Counted from the stretch's first letter, positions 17,660-27,299 are shown. The stretch: DNA of 35,299 bases from Acetatifactor sp. (GCA_029050705.1 JAIDME010000494.1:1-35299); one strand, 5' to 3'. Translations and numbers: made by a program. Notes: generated by a model from the letters alone, not told the origin.

Positions 17660-20257
17660 TTACCGAACCACCTTGTAATCCCTTGCCGGCACCATCTCGC
17701 CCGAGGGAGTCACTGTATCCTGATATCCGTAGTTAACATACACCTTTGTGCCGTCCTGGTAAGTGGTGCAGAACACGTTGGCGTCTACCTTCTCATGTCC
17801 TGTCATCTCCTGACCGTAGGTGTGTCCCAGTTCCGCGTTATATCTCCCGCAGAACTCCAGCATTCTATCATACCACACGCTGTAATCGGCGCTGAAGTAC
17901 TTGGTATAAAGCGTCTTCTGAAGGGCAAAGGCATCCTCCTTCATGAGAGTAAAGTACAGACCTGCTCCGTACTCTGCGGAGCGCAGCAGTTCTTCATCCA
18001 CGTCTCCCGCAAGATTCAGGGCTTCGCCGGTATAATTCAGATAACCGTGAATCGCCATCTGATAAAAGGGTACATACTCGTCCAGAATGGTATATTCGCT
18101 GCCCTGCAGATCCATGTTGGTGATCATATCGCTGTAGACTGCGGCGTAATCATTTCCCATGTTGATCATGATATTCATGCCCTCGTCCGCCGCCGCCTTA
18201 AGCTGCGCCGCCTGCAAATCAAGCACCGCCTGTCTGCTGTATACCTTCTTTTTGTAAAAGTCGGAGGACAGATCCTTGCCCACTTCCCGGAACGACACGC
18301 CCGCGCCGTACTTTCTTCCGAAGTTGATAAGGTTATCCGCCATCTTCATGGTCAGATCCGTATGGAGCAGATAATAACTGTCATCCCACTCCGCCTGGCT
18401 GTAGGTTATAGGGCTGTATGTATAAATCTCCGCCCGTTCCTTGGATATAAACCTTGCGGCATCCCGGTAGGAGAAGAAGCCATCGAAAATATTGCTGTCA
18501 TACTCATACTGGGTGACTCCGTCCAGATACACCTCCACACCCAGGCTTTCAGCCGTGTTGATCATGGACTGCAGATCCTTCTTACTGCCCAGATCTGAAA
18601 TTGTTTTCACCTTCGTCAGTATTTTCTGGCTGATACCGCCGTTGCACCAGCCGGAGAGCTTCACGGACAGATTACCGATATCCTGAGCGGAAAGTTCTTC
18701 GATCATGGACTGTGCTTCTTTGTAAGTAGTCAGCTTTAAAGGCAGGGATACAGGCACTCCCACAATCTGCCTGACCTTGTCTACGGCTCCTACCACCTCC
18801 ACCACTACAGGTGCCTCAGTATCATTCCTTTTAACAAAATAGCCGTCATACTTATCCTTCAGGTAATCCTGATAAGCCTTCGCCATATCAGAATAGTCAG
18901 GGCTGTCTACAAACCGGTATCTCCGGGTCAGCGTCTCATCCGGAAGATCCTTCTGATAGACATAGATTGCCGCATTGCTTAAGGCATCGCTCATGCTGTA
19001 CTGCTGTCTGGAACAGATGCTGTATGCAGCATTGGCGTAATTGTAGCTGTTCGACTTTCCGCTGACATCCGCCTGAACGGATACATAGGGCGCACCCTCT
19101 TCCAGGATGCACAGGAAGGAATCCCCGCCGTTGGAAATACCGAAAGCGTTATAATAATTTCTGGTACTGTGAACCACTGCATCTCTGTTCAGACACATAT
19201 CCCAGCCGTACATATTTGCATAATAGCTGCTCTGAAGGGTCTTACCGTTGTTGAAGTTGATAAGGGCACCCCCGCCCTCGGGAACCAGTATATAGCCCTC
19301 GTCCGTCCTTCCTCCCGCTCCGAAATAAGGAAGCGGGGTAATGGTATAGATGGGATATTCATCTTTAAACTCAAGGCTCTGCAGGGGAATCTCCACTACC
19401 AGGTCATTTCCATCCAGACGATAGATCACATCCATGTTAAACACAGGCTTGTCGGAAGTGGCTTCCGCCAGATTCAGCGCCTTATCCGCCTCATAATCTT
19501 CCATGGTATACCCAAGGCTCTCGAAGACCTGTTCCATCTTTGCCTTCATGGCGCCGCTGGCACCCTCACGCATTACATAGATAGGCTCCGTCTCCAAAAT
19601 GGGATAGCTTGCAAGGAGTTCCTCCTTGTCATCCTTTTTGCCCAGGTCATTGATATCATATTTCTTATAGTATCTCTTGGCAAGATTCCTGTCCTCGTTG
19701 GACATGGCCTCAAACCACTTTTCCATATCCTCTGCCCTGCTCACGGGAGGAACAATATACTCTCTCTCAAGATTACCCAGGGAATACATAACGCGGATGT
19801 AATCCTCTCCCGTCTCCAGCTCGTAAAGGCCGTTGGCAATGCTTTGATCCTGACTGTTGAATTTGACCTCCATGCCTCCGGTGATACAATAGGACATGAG
19901 GAGAGTTGATTTCAAATTTGATTTCTCCAGAGAGAGCGCAATCGTATCGGAATCCACATCCTGAGGATTGGAATACCATACCTTTCCCGAGCTTTTCACC
20001 TCCAGAGAAAACTGTGTGGTCAACGGGTCCATGATGAGCTTTAAGCTGTCATTCTCAAGAACGATGGGCTCCTTGCCTCCGTCATAGCCGCGGGGATGGA
20101 TATTCTCCTCCGCCTCTTCCGGCACCGTATAGTTTATGACCACGATGATGCCGATCACGATGACTGCACAGAGAGTCACAGGCAGAATCAAGCTCTTAAG
20201 CTTATTAAGTACCGCTGCTTTCCTCTCGGATTGTTTTACTGATTTATCTTTCTTCAT
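17660..20257 (-). CDS. DUF5696-like membrane-anchored extracellular protein, possible glycoside-hydrolase-like fold
   Basis: N-terminal TM (LILPVTLCAVIVIGIIVVINYTVP); beta-rich ENDSLKLIMDPLTTQFSLEVKSSGKVWYSNP; C-terminal barrel-like region incl. LGVEVYLDGVTQYEYDS, YQMAIHGYLNYTGEALNL. Family assignment from recognition of sequence and gene context. Confidence 0.7.
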   Translation of the reverse strand: MKKDKSVKQSERKAAVLNKLKSLILPVTLCAVIVIGIIVVINYTVPEEAEENIHPRGYDGGKEPIVLENDSLKLIMDPLTTQFSLEVKSSGKVWYSNPQDVDSDTIALSLEKSNLKSTLLMSYCITGGMEVKFNSQDQSIANGLYELETGEDYIRVMYSLGNLEREYIVPPVSRAEDMEKWFEAMSNEDRNLAKRYYKKYDINDLGKKDDKEELLASYPILETEPIYVMREGASGAMKAKMEQVFESLGYTMEDYEADKALNLAEATSDKPVFNMDVIYRLDGNDLVVEIPLQSLEFKDEYPIYTITPLPYFGAGGRTDEGYILVPEGGGALINFNNGKTLQSSYYANMYGWDMCLNRDAVVHSTRNYYNAFGISNGGDSFLCILEEGAPYVSVQADVSGKSNSYNYANAAYSICSRQQYSMSDALSNAAIYVYQKDLPDETLTRRYRFVDSPDYSDMAKAYQDYLKDKYDGYFVKRNDTEAPVVVEVVGAVDKVRQIVGVPVSLPLKLTTYKEAQSMIEELSAQDIGNLSVKLSGWCNGGISQKILTKVKTISDLGSKKDLQSMINTAESLGVEVYLDGVTQYEYDSNIFDGFFSYRDAARFISKERAEIYTYSPITYSQAEWDDSYYLLHTDLTMKMADNLINFGRKYGAGVSFREVGKDLSSDFYKKKVYSRQAVLDLQAAQLKAAADEGMNIMINMGNDYAAVYSDMITNMDLQGSEYTILDEYVPFYQMAIHGYLNYTGEALNLAGDVDEELLRSAEYGAGLYFTLMKEDAFALQKTLYTKYFSADYSVWYDRMLEFCGRYNAELGHTYGQEMTGHEKVDANVFCTTYQDGTKVYVNYGYQDTVTPSGEMVPARDYKVVR

Positions 20258-20287
20258 GATACTCCATCCTCCCGTTTATACCTCATG

Positions 20288-20941
20288 CTAAAGTCTGAAC
20301 AGCAGCTCTTTTCCCAGGGAGATAAAATAGGCAACTCCCTGCAGGATCATGCTGAAAAACAGCATGAGGATAAATACGATTACAAGCATTGCAAACAGGG
20401 TCATCACCATAAACAGAATGTTTTTCCGCGCGGAATATTCATGAATCTGTCCCATGGCCGCCACAAAAAGCAGACCGCACCACACTACCGACAGGGTGCC
20501 GATCGCAAGATAGAACGCCGCCTCGTCCTCCGTCACAAAATTGCTGAAGATCATAAGCGGAAACTGCAGGAGCGGGTACGGGGTAAGGCAGTAGCAGCCC
20601 GCCATGTACACCTGTCCCAGCCTGCCCTTGCCGTCGAACAGGGTTGTCAGCGCCCAGTTTCCCACAACAAACATCAAAAAGGGAAACAAAACACTGGCAA
20701 TATAAAGGAAAATGTTCAGCTGCTCCCAGTAAACATTTAAGAATATAAAGCTGGTATATTTCAGCTTTATCACCCTGACTGCCAGGGTAGCGATCAGAAT
20801 TGTATTTGCCGCGGCATACGTACCTCTCTTCTCATGGGTCAGATCCCAATAGCCGTCAAGGGGATGGGTGATACAGTACAGTGCAAACTTCAATGATGCC
20901 AGATAGTGCTGCCATTTGCTTTTCGTTGTTGAATCCATCAT
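20288..20941 (-). CDS. Yip1-family-like integral membrane protein
   Basis: About five hydrophobic segments; HPLDGYWDLTHEKRGTY N-terminal motif and VGNWALTTLFDGKGRLGQVYMAGCYCLTPYPLLQFPLMIFSN typical of Yip1/YIPF-domain bacterial proteins. Confidence 0.75.
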   Translation of the reverse strand: MMDSTTKSKWQHYLASLKFALYCITHPLDGYWDLTHEKRGTYAAANTILIATLAVRVIKLKYTSFIFLNVYWEQLNIFLYIASVLFPFLMFVVGNWALTTLFDGKGRLGQVYMAGCYCLTPYPLLQFPLMIFSNFVTEDEAAFYLAIGTLSVVWCGLLFVAAMGQIHEYSARKNILFMVMTLFAMLVIVFILMLFFSMILQGVAYFISLGKELLFRL

Positions 20942-20957
20942 ACCCTCCTCCGTTATC

Positions 20958-22457
20958 CTAGCGTCTGAAAATATCAGCGCTGTCTATCTCATGCTTAATT
21001 GCCTTTACCTTGCCGATGGACATGGGGATCAGGAACAGCGCAAGGATCACCAGGACGATGATCGTAATATGCTCTTCCACCCACTCCTTGCGGTACTGTC
21101 TGTATGCCTTGGAGTAATTATCCGCATCATATTTCAATTTAAAATAATCCAGAGACTCCTCATATTTTTCCTGACTGAGAAGTGCACGGCCGATGCCGAT
21201 ATATGCCAGGTCATAATTGCCGTTTATCTCCATGGCTGCCTGCCAGGATGCTCCCGAAGCCTCGTACTCGCCGGCATTAAACTGATCCATGGCCTGGTAC
21301 ACAAGCTTCCCGAATGTCGTAGGCGTAAACAGTGTCAGACTGCAATCCTGGGAATCCAGCACCAGCAGATCCTGACCCATGTGATCCAGTGCGGAAGGCT
21401 TCTTGAAATATCCGTCCATATTGCCGTTCCCGCCGCAGGCGAACATCAGCCTTCCCTGTTCGTCATAGCCGAAGAGCCGGCCTCTGTTATCGTCCATGCA
21501 GACATACACATCGTTATCCATGGCCGTGACATCCTTAAAGCTGGAGGGACCTTCATAACCGCCGCCGCTGCCCATGTACAGGTCACCATAGACAGGCCAT
21601 TCACCGTTTCTGATCAGAATGTCATTCCCCAGAAGGTTCAGTCTGCGGATCGCCGAATCCTTCGACAGGCTGTCTCTGGTCATATCTCCCTCGACCACAT
21701 AGATAAAGCCCTCGTAATCCATATAGAGATTATCATATTCCGTAGGTACAAAGGATTCCATCCTGTCCCGCTGCTCCTGGGTTGCCAGTTTCTTCCAAAT
21801 ATAATCCGTGAAGTCGAATCTTACCTTAGTGGCACCTACAAAGCCGGAGAACTCGCCGTCGGCCTCATACTTGATCAGGCCCTTATTGATGCCGCTCGCA
21901 ACGCAGTACACACGATCTGCCGTGTCGATGGCAATCTTGCTGGGCTGGAAGTCAATTTCCGGATTTAGTGTGGAGTCCACAGGCTTATCAAACTGCATGA
22001 TGTAATTCAGCTCGCTGTCCAGCTTTAAAATGCGCTTGTTTCCCCTGTCGGCAATGAAGAAATTCCCTTCCTCGGAAACCGCAATATCCGTAGGACTTGA
22101 GAAAGTTTTAACCTCCACGTCTCCCTGGAATGAATCAATGACCCGTTTGACCTCAATCCTGTCAAAGGAAGTTCTCTCCAGCTCGATGATACGGTTATTT
22201 CCGGTATCACACACATAGATCAGACCGTCTGATACGAACAGCCCCTGAGGCGACATAAGATTTTTGTCCAGCCCCAGTTCCACTGAGGTGAACGCGCCTA
22301 CCACTGTATAAAAATCCGGCGAGCCCTGTACATCGCCCCACCAATCATAATTATATGTATAATTATATTCCTCTGCGGCGCAGACTGCCATGGAAGAACT
22401 TCCCAGGATCACTGCGCCAAGCGCCAGCGCGCCGATTCGTTTCATCATCCTTTTCAT
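20958..22457 (-). CDS. NHL-repeat beta-propeller protein with TPR-like segment and C-terminal TM anchor
   Basis: Signal peptide; repeats such as SPQGLFVSDGLIYVCDTGNNRIIELE and SPTDIAVSEEGNFFIADRGNKRILKLD; TPR-like GEYEASGASWQAAMEINGNYDLAYIGIGRALLSQEKYEESLDYFKLKYD; TM HITIIVLVILALFLIPMSIG. Confidence 0.85.
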   Translation of the reverse strand: MKRMMKRIGALALGAVILGSSSMAVCAAEEYNYTYNYDWWGDVQGSPDFYTVVGAFTSVELGLDKNLMSPQGLFVSDGLIYVCDTGNNRIIELERTSFDRIEVKRVIDSFQGDVEVKTFSSPTDIAVSEEGNFFIADRGNKRILKLDSELNYIMQFDKPVDSTLNPEIDFQPSKIAIDTADRVYCVASGINKGLIKYEADGEFSGFVGATKVRFDFTDYIWKKLATQEQRDRMESFVPTEYDNLYMDYEGFIYVVEGDMTRDSLSKDSAIRRLNLLGNDILIRNGEWPVYGDLYMGSGGGYEGPSSFKDVTAMDNDVYVCMDDNRGRLFGYDEQGRLMFACGGNGNMDGYFKKPSALDHMGQDLLVLDSQDCSLTLFTPTTFGKLVYQAMDQFNAGEYEASGASWQAAMEINGNYDLAYIGIGRALLSQEKYEESLDYFKLKYDADNYSKAYRQYRKEWVEEHITIIVLVILALFLIPMSIGKVKAIKHEIDSADIFRR

Positions 22458-22475
22458 ATGCCACCTCGCTTATTT

Positions 22476-23384
22476 CTAGTCTTTCAGACCGGAACTGGCC
22501 ATCGTCTCCAGAATCTGGCTCTCAGAGAAGATAAATATCGCAATGGGCACGATCATAAGAACCACCAGCACGGCTGCACCCTGTCCTGTTCTGGCAATAC
22601 CGCCGCTCTGAATCTGCTGCATTGCAAATACGAGAGTCTTCTTCGCCTCTGAATAGATAAACGTAGATGCCCTGTTATTCCAGAGTCCCTGCACGGAAAA
22701 GATGATCAGCGTCATCCATGCAGGCTTAACGTTCGGCATGATTATGACCCGGAACACTCTCCATTCGCTTGCACCGTCTATCTTTGCCGCCTCAATCAGA
22801 GACATGGGCAGGCCTTCCATAAACTGCTTCATCAGGAACAGACCCATGGGAGAAGCGAAGGCAGGAATGATAATAGCCCAATAGGTATCAACCCAGCCAA
22901 GCTTGTTAATGATCAGGTAATTGGGTATCGCCGTAACATATCCCGTAAACATCATCGCAATGGTAACCAGCTTGAAAAAAGCCTGACCGCCGGGAAATTC
23001 ATACTTCGCAAGCACGAATGCCGCCATGGATGCAATGATCAGGTGCCCCGCCGTACCTACCGCCGTGATAAACACTGTATTGAACAGGTATCGGGAAAAA
23101 GTAACCCAGGACTTGCCCATGGTGACGAACAGGTCGGAGAAGTTATCCAGCGTCGGATTCTGCGCCAGAATCTTCGGCGGGAAACGGAACAGTTCATCCA
23201 GGGGCTTCAGCGCGTTGGATACCGCAAATATAATGGGGAAAAACATGATAAATGCCACCAGCAGCAGGAAAAGGTAAAGCGCTATATCTCCCCCTACGGA
23301 ACGGTTGGGCTTTCTCCGCTTGATCAGTTTTTTGCGATACTCTTTTTCGATGATTACATCTTTTTCTTTTTTCTTTCTGCTCAT
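22476..23384 (-). CDS. Carbohydrate ABC transporter permease (MalG type)
   Basis: EAAKIDGASEWRVFRVIIMPNVKPAW EAA loop; typical six-TM layout. Confidence 0.94.
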   Translation of the reverse strand: MSRKKKEKDVIIEKEYRKKLIKRRKPNRSVGGDIALYLFLLLVAFIMFFPIIFAVSNALKPLDELFRFPPKILAQNPTLDNFSDLFVTMGKSWVTFSRYLFNTVFITAVGTAGHLIIASMAAFVLAKYEFPGGQAFFKLVTIAMMFTGYVTAIPNYLIINKLGWVDTYWAIIIPAFASPMGLFLMKQFMEGLPMSLIEAAKIDGASEWRVFRVIIMPNVKPAWMTLIIFSVQGLWNNRASTFIYSEAKKTLVFAMQQIQSGGIARTGQGAAVLVVLMIVPIAIFIFSESQILETMASSGLKD

Positions 23385-23385
23385 A

Positions 23386-24324
23386 TCAGGTCCCTACTCT
23401 TCTCAACAGACTTTGGATTGCTTTGTTACACAGATACATCATTAAGAACAGAATCGTTGCAATGGAACAGGCGTAACCCATCTCAAATCTGGTAAAACCA
23501 TAGTCGAACAGGTGGGTAACAATCGTTCTTGCCGCATAATCCGTACTGGGATAGCCGCACAGCTGCATCGTGACATCGCAGACACCGAAGGCCTGGGTGA
23601 TGGACATGATCGCGCCGAACATCAGCATGGGCTTCATGTTGGGTAGCGTGATATACCACAGTTCCTGCCAGCGGTTCTTGATACCATCCATGTATCCCGC
23701 CTCAAACTGGGACCGATCCACGCCCTGAAGACCCGCCACGAAGGAAAGGAAACCGGTTCCCAGGCTCATCCACAGGATGACCAGCATACATACCGGAAGC
23801 ATATATGTGGGATTGATCAGCCACAGGACGGGCGCGTCGATAACGCCCAGATCCATCAGAAAGGCATTCACATATCCGTATGCGTCTCCTCTGAAGAATA
23901 CGGAGAAAATGGTAAAGAGGTTGCCCGCGATGGAGGGAGCATAAAACACAACCACCGCCACGCTTCGCACCCACCTGGGCAGCTCGTTGATCAGCCAGGC
24001 AAACAGGAAGGACATTATGTAGCCCAAAGGACCCGTGACAATAGCTATCATCAATGTATTTTTGATAGCCTGGAGAAAAATATCATCCTCCAGTATCAGG
24101 CTGATATAATTCTGAAGTCCTATAAATCTGGGAGGCTCCAAAATATTGTAATAGGTAAAGCTGAAGAAAATGGAGATCACTACCGGCGCGACAAAAAACA
24201 GGGCAAACAAAACAGCATAGGGCGCCAGGAACGCATAACACATTTTGCTTTTCTTTGCTTTTTTTACAGCCACCTGCAGATTATGCCTGCGCAGCATGAC
24301 ATACTTTCTAAAATATTCTTTCAT
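23386..24324 (-). CDS. Carbohydrate ABC transporter permease (MalF/UgpA type)
   Basis: FEAGYMDGIKNRWQELWYITLPNMKPML EAA loop; YAFLAPYAVLFALFFVAPVVISIFFSF. Confidence 0.94.
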   Translation of the reverse strand: MKEYFRKYVMLRRHNLQVAVKKAKKSKMCYAFLAPYAVLFALFFVAPVVISIFFSFTYYNILEPPRFIGLQNYISLILEDDIFLQAIKNTLMIAIVTGPLGYIMSFLFAWLINELPRWVRSVAVVVFYAPSIAGNLFTIFSVFFRGDAYGYVNAFLMDLGVIDAPVLWLINPTYMLPVCMLVILWMSLGTGFLSFVAGLQGVDRSQFEAGYMDGIKNRWQELWYITLPNMKPMLMFGAIMSITQAFGVCDVTMQLCGYPSTDYAARTIVTHLFDYGFTRFEMGYACSIATILFLMMYLCNKAIQSLLRRVGT

Positions 24325-24335
24325 TTTTCACTCCC

Positions 24336-27299
24336 CTATTCTTCCAACGGCATGCCGAATTCATTCCGTTTCTTATCTATCTCATCATTGATCTTAATAG
24401 AGTAGTCGATAATGGTATTTCTGACATCTTCCTTTTTATTGATAACTCTGCGGATGGCATTGGCGATGTGGCGTCCCGTATAGTAGCCTCCGGGAACCTC
24501 TCTGATACCCACCGTCTGTCTCCACTGTTCTGTCAGCACCTCAATATCGTCAGAGCTCCAGGACAACTGGCTGAAAGCATCTATATTCGCCGTGTTATAC
24601 CGTGCGGAGGACCCGAGCAGGGCCTCTATCTCTCTTCCGAACTGCACCTGCGTATCCGCGCTTGCCCACCATTTCATGAACTCCCAGGATTTCTGCCTCA
24701 GGCTCTCGTTGTCCGTGGCAATCATCATGGTCGCGCTTCCGGTGATGAAATCGGACCGGTCTATGTAAGTATTGCCGTTCTCATCCGTCCGCTCGGTACC
24801 GGGAATCAGTGTGAAATCCCAGAGTCCTCTGATCTCGGGTGCGGATACCATCAGCGTATTGTAAATCGAGTATGCCTGAACGCCTATGGGCATTTCACCG
24901 GAACGGAATCGGCTCACAAAATCATATATGGGAGGCAGTCCGTAGTCATTGAAATATTTTACATAATCATCAAAGGCCTTGACACCCGCCTCGTCATCCA
25001 CCGTTGTCCTGGTTCCTTTCTCATTATACAGATCACCGCCGTTCTGGAAAAGCAGCGCAAAATACATGGAAAGATCAGGGGCGTTGGAAGCAATGGCCGT
25101 GCTTGCCGCAGCGGTTGTGCTGGAACCGGTAGCCGTAGGCAGACCTACCGAAAGGTTGTTGCCCTGGATCGTAGGCAGCATTTCCTCCAGTTCCTTCCAT
25201 GTCTGGGGAACCTCCAACCCCAACTCTTGCAAAACGTCCTTGCGGTAGAACATAACGTTAAAGGTCTGGGTCTCCGGCAAGCCGTAGATCCCATCATCCA
25301 GCATATATTGTTCATAAGAGCTTCGGGTGTAATGGGAAATCACCTCTTCCCAGCCCTCAAACTGGGTAATATCCTCCGCCGCCTTACGCAGGGCGTAATT
25401 TACAGGCTGATCGGCTCCCACGGAGAGCACCACATTGGGACCTCTTCCCGCAATGACCGCGTTCAGCAGCGCATCCGCCGCCACAATCTCCACGTTCACC
25501 TTGATGCCCGTGTTTGGCGTAAAGGATTCATCCACCAGGGACTTTAAGATCGTTCCCTGGTCCCGGCCGGTGAGGATCCAGACCTTGATGACCTCCTCAC
25601 CACCCTTTTCGTCATATACATCGCCCACTGCGTTATAGTCCACCACGAAAGATGCCGCAAAGGACTTCGCTTCATGCCAGAGCTGCATGAAAACATTGGA
25701 CTTCTTCTTCTCAACCTTGGCATCCACTCCGCTGACCACAAGATAATCAATATCCAGCTTGGTCTCGCTCATAGTCAGAGTCGCCGTGCCCACCGCCGTG
25801 ATATTGTCCTTGAAGGTGGTAAATTCCGTAGTAATCTTTTGGGGTTTTGCACAGAAACGCTCCAGCTGCTGAGCCACGGTCTGAGCCGTTGCGATCTGAT
25901 CAGCCTTCTGGCCGCTGTACGCCACCATATCATCCACAATCTTATAGAGGCGCTTGGATTCCAGATCCATAGCCTCCATGACCTGGGGGTAATTCCGATT
26001 GATCTGATAATCTCTGTAACGATCGGGGTTTGCTCCGGTGTAGACAAGAACCTTTCTGTATATCTGATTCAGCCGGAACGTGGAATCCTCCAGCTGCTCC
26101 AGTATGGGGCCGAGACCTCCCAGCGCCGCTTCCAAACGGATCGTATGCTTCCCTCTCTCCAGATAGATCTGATAGGGCGTACCCTCCTCGTCAGCCAGCT
26201 CCTTATATTCCCAGTCATTTCCATACTCAAAGGAAACGCTCTGCATCTCGGAAAAAGGAACCTGACCATCTATGTATACAATTCTGTTGGAGACACTGCC
26301 TCTTGCATAATTCTGACGGCCCTTGAACATGATATTGTAATAGCCGTCCTCCGGCACTTCAAATTCCCATTCAATCCACTGCCCGGCACTTCTCCACGCG
26401 TCGCCGCCCACATAATTGAGTACTGTCTTCGTAACACTGTTTGGCTGGGTCGTAGGGGAAGATCTGTCATATTTCGCATACAGGGATGATTCGGAGCGCA
26501 GGGTGGAATCCTCCCCCTGTATTACCTGAATATAATTTCTGGCCGCCTCGGAAGTAGCAACCGCAGGCTGCTTTGCCCTGTACTCCTCATAGGAATCTAT
26601 CCGCTGAACTCCGCTGACCACCAGCTTTTTCAGCACCATGGGCTCATTTTCCGCCTCCAGGCCGATTTCATTTACACCCTTCTCCAGATAAAACAGATAG
26701 GGCTCCGTAATATACCCTCTGTCATCTCTGAAATAGGAACTCTGCCAGTCATATACCTCCACCTGGGTGGGGCGGATCTCATTGCCCTGATTGTCAACCC
26801 TGACTTCTCCGCCGTTGGTCCAGATTCTGGTAAAGGAAACATTTCTGGCATCCTCGAAAGGAATCTCGCCGTTTATGTAGATGACCCTTTCCGCCGCCAC
26901 ACCTCGTGACTGGGGAATCAGATATTCCATATAGACATTGTAATAACCTGTCTCCGGTACATCCACCTTCCAGCTCACATAGGAGCCGGTTTCGGTATAA
27001 AGTGCCTCGTCAACACCCTCATACTGAGTGACCCTGTTCACCTCTCCATCGCCGGAAGCCGTGTAATCAAACAGATCGACTTCAACGCTCTGGGTAGAGT
27101 ATACTGCGTCCGCATGGGCATTCAAATACCCCGTATAGGTTCCCTCTCTTTCCATGCCTTCCACGTCGGTGTTCAGATCCACGCCGGCATATTTGTCGTG
27201 ATAATCCTCCACACCCCGCAGCGACATAAGGACAGCGATCAACACGAGCGCTGCCACAACCGCTACTGCTGTAATTACTTTCTTAACAGAACTTTTCAT
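24336..27299 (-). CDS. Membrane-anchored substrate-binding protein with two N-terminal CBM-like beta-sandwich modules
   Basis: N-terminal TM without lipobox (KKVITAVAVVAALVLIAVLMSL). Two modules with parallel motifs: VSWKVDVPETGYYNVYMEYL...ERVIYINGEIPFEDARNVSF and IEWEFEVPEDGYYNIMFKGRQ...NRIVYIDGQVPFSEMQSVSF. C-terminal SBP (VIKVWILTGRDQGTILKSLVDESFTPNTGIKVNVEI...). Start at MKSSVKK with GGAGGAA RBS. Confidence 0.88.
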   Translation of the reverse strand: MKSSVKKVITAVAVVAALVLIAVLMSLRGVEDYHDKYAGVDLNTDVEGMEREGTYTGYLNAHADAVYSTQSVEVDLFDYTASGDGEVNRVTQYEGVDEALYTETGSYVSWKVDVPETGYYNVYMEYLIPQSRGVAAERVIYINGEIPFEDARNVSFTRIWTNGGEVRVDNQGNEIRPTQVEVYDWQSSYFRDDRGYITEPYLFYLEKGVNEIGLEAENEPMVLKKLVVSGVQRIDSYEEYRAKQPAVATSEAARNYIQVIQGEDSTLRSESSLYAKYDRSSPTTQPNSVTKTVLNYVGGDAWRSAGQWIEWEFEVPEDGYYNIMFKGRQNYARGSVSNRIVYIDGQVPFSEMQSVSFEYGNDWEYKELADEEGTPYQIYLERGKHTIRLEAALGGLGPILEQLEDSTFRLNQIYRKVLVYTGANPDRYRDYQINRNYPQVMEAMDLESKRLYKIVDDMVAYSGQKADQIATAQTVAQQLERFCAKPQKITTEFTTFKDNITAVGTATLTMSETKLDIDYLVVSGVDAKVEKKKSNVFMQLWHEAKSFAASFVVDYNAVGDVYDEKGGEEVIKVWILTGRDQGTILKSLVDESFTPNTGIKVNVEIVAADALLNAVIAGRGPNVVLSVGADQPVNYALRKAAEDITQFEGWEEVISHYTRSSYEQYMLDDGIYGLPETQTFNVMFYRKDVLQELGLEVPQTWKELEEMLPTIQGNNLSVGLPTATGSSTTAAASTAIASNAPDLSMYFALLFQNGGDLYNEKGTRTTVDDEAGVKAFDDYVKYFNDYGLPPIYDFVSRFRSGEMPIGVQAYSIYNTLMVSAPEIRGLWDFTLIPGTERTDENGNTYIDRSDFITGSATMMIATDNESLRQKSWEFMKWWASADTQVQFGREIEALLGSSARYNTANIDAFSQLSWSSDDIEVLTEQWRQTVGIREVPGGYYTGRHIANAIRRVINKKEDVRNTIIDYSIKINDEIDKKRNEFGMPLEE

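Noticed and set aside
24468-25547. 359-aa plus-strand ORF antisense to the SBP gene
   Set aside because: Shadow ORF opposite a convincing SBP domain; no domain signature. The same applies to 20916-21968, 12117-13112, 6819-7763, 14327-15055 and 17795-18598.
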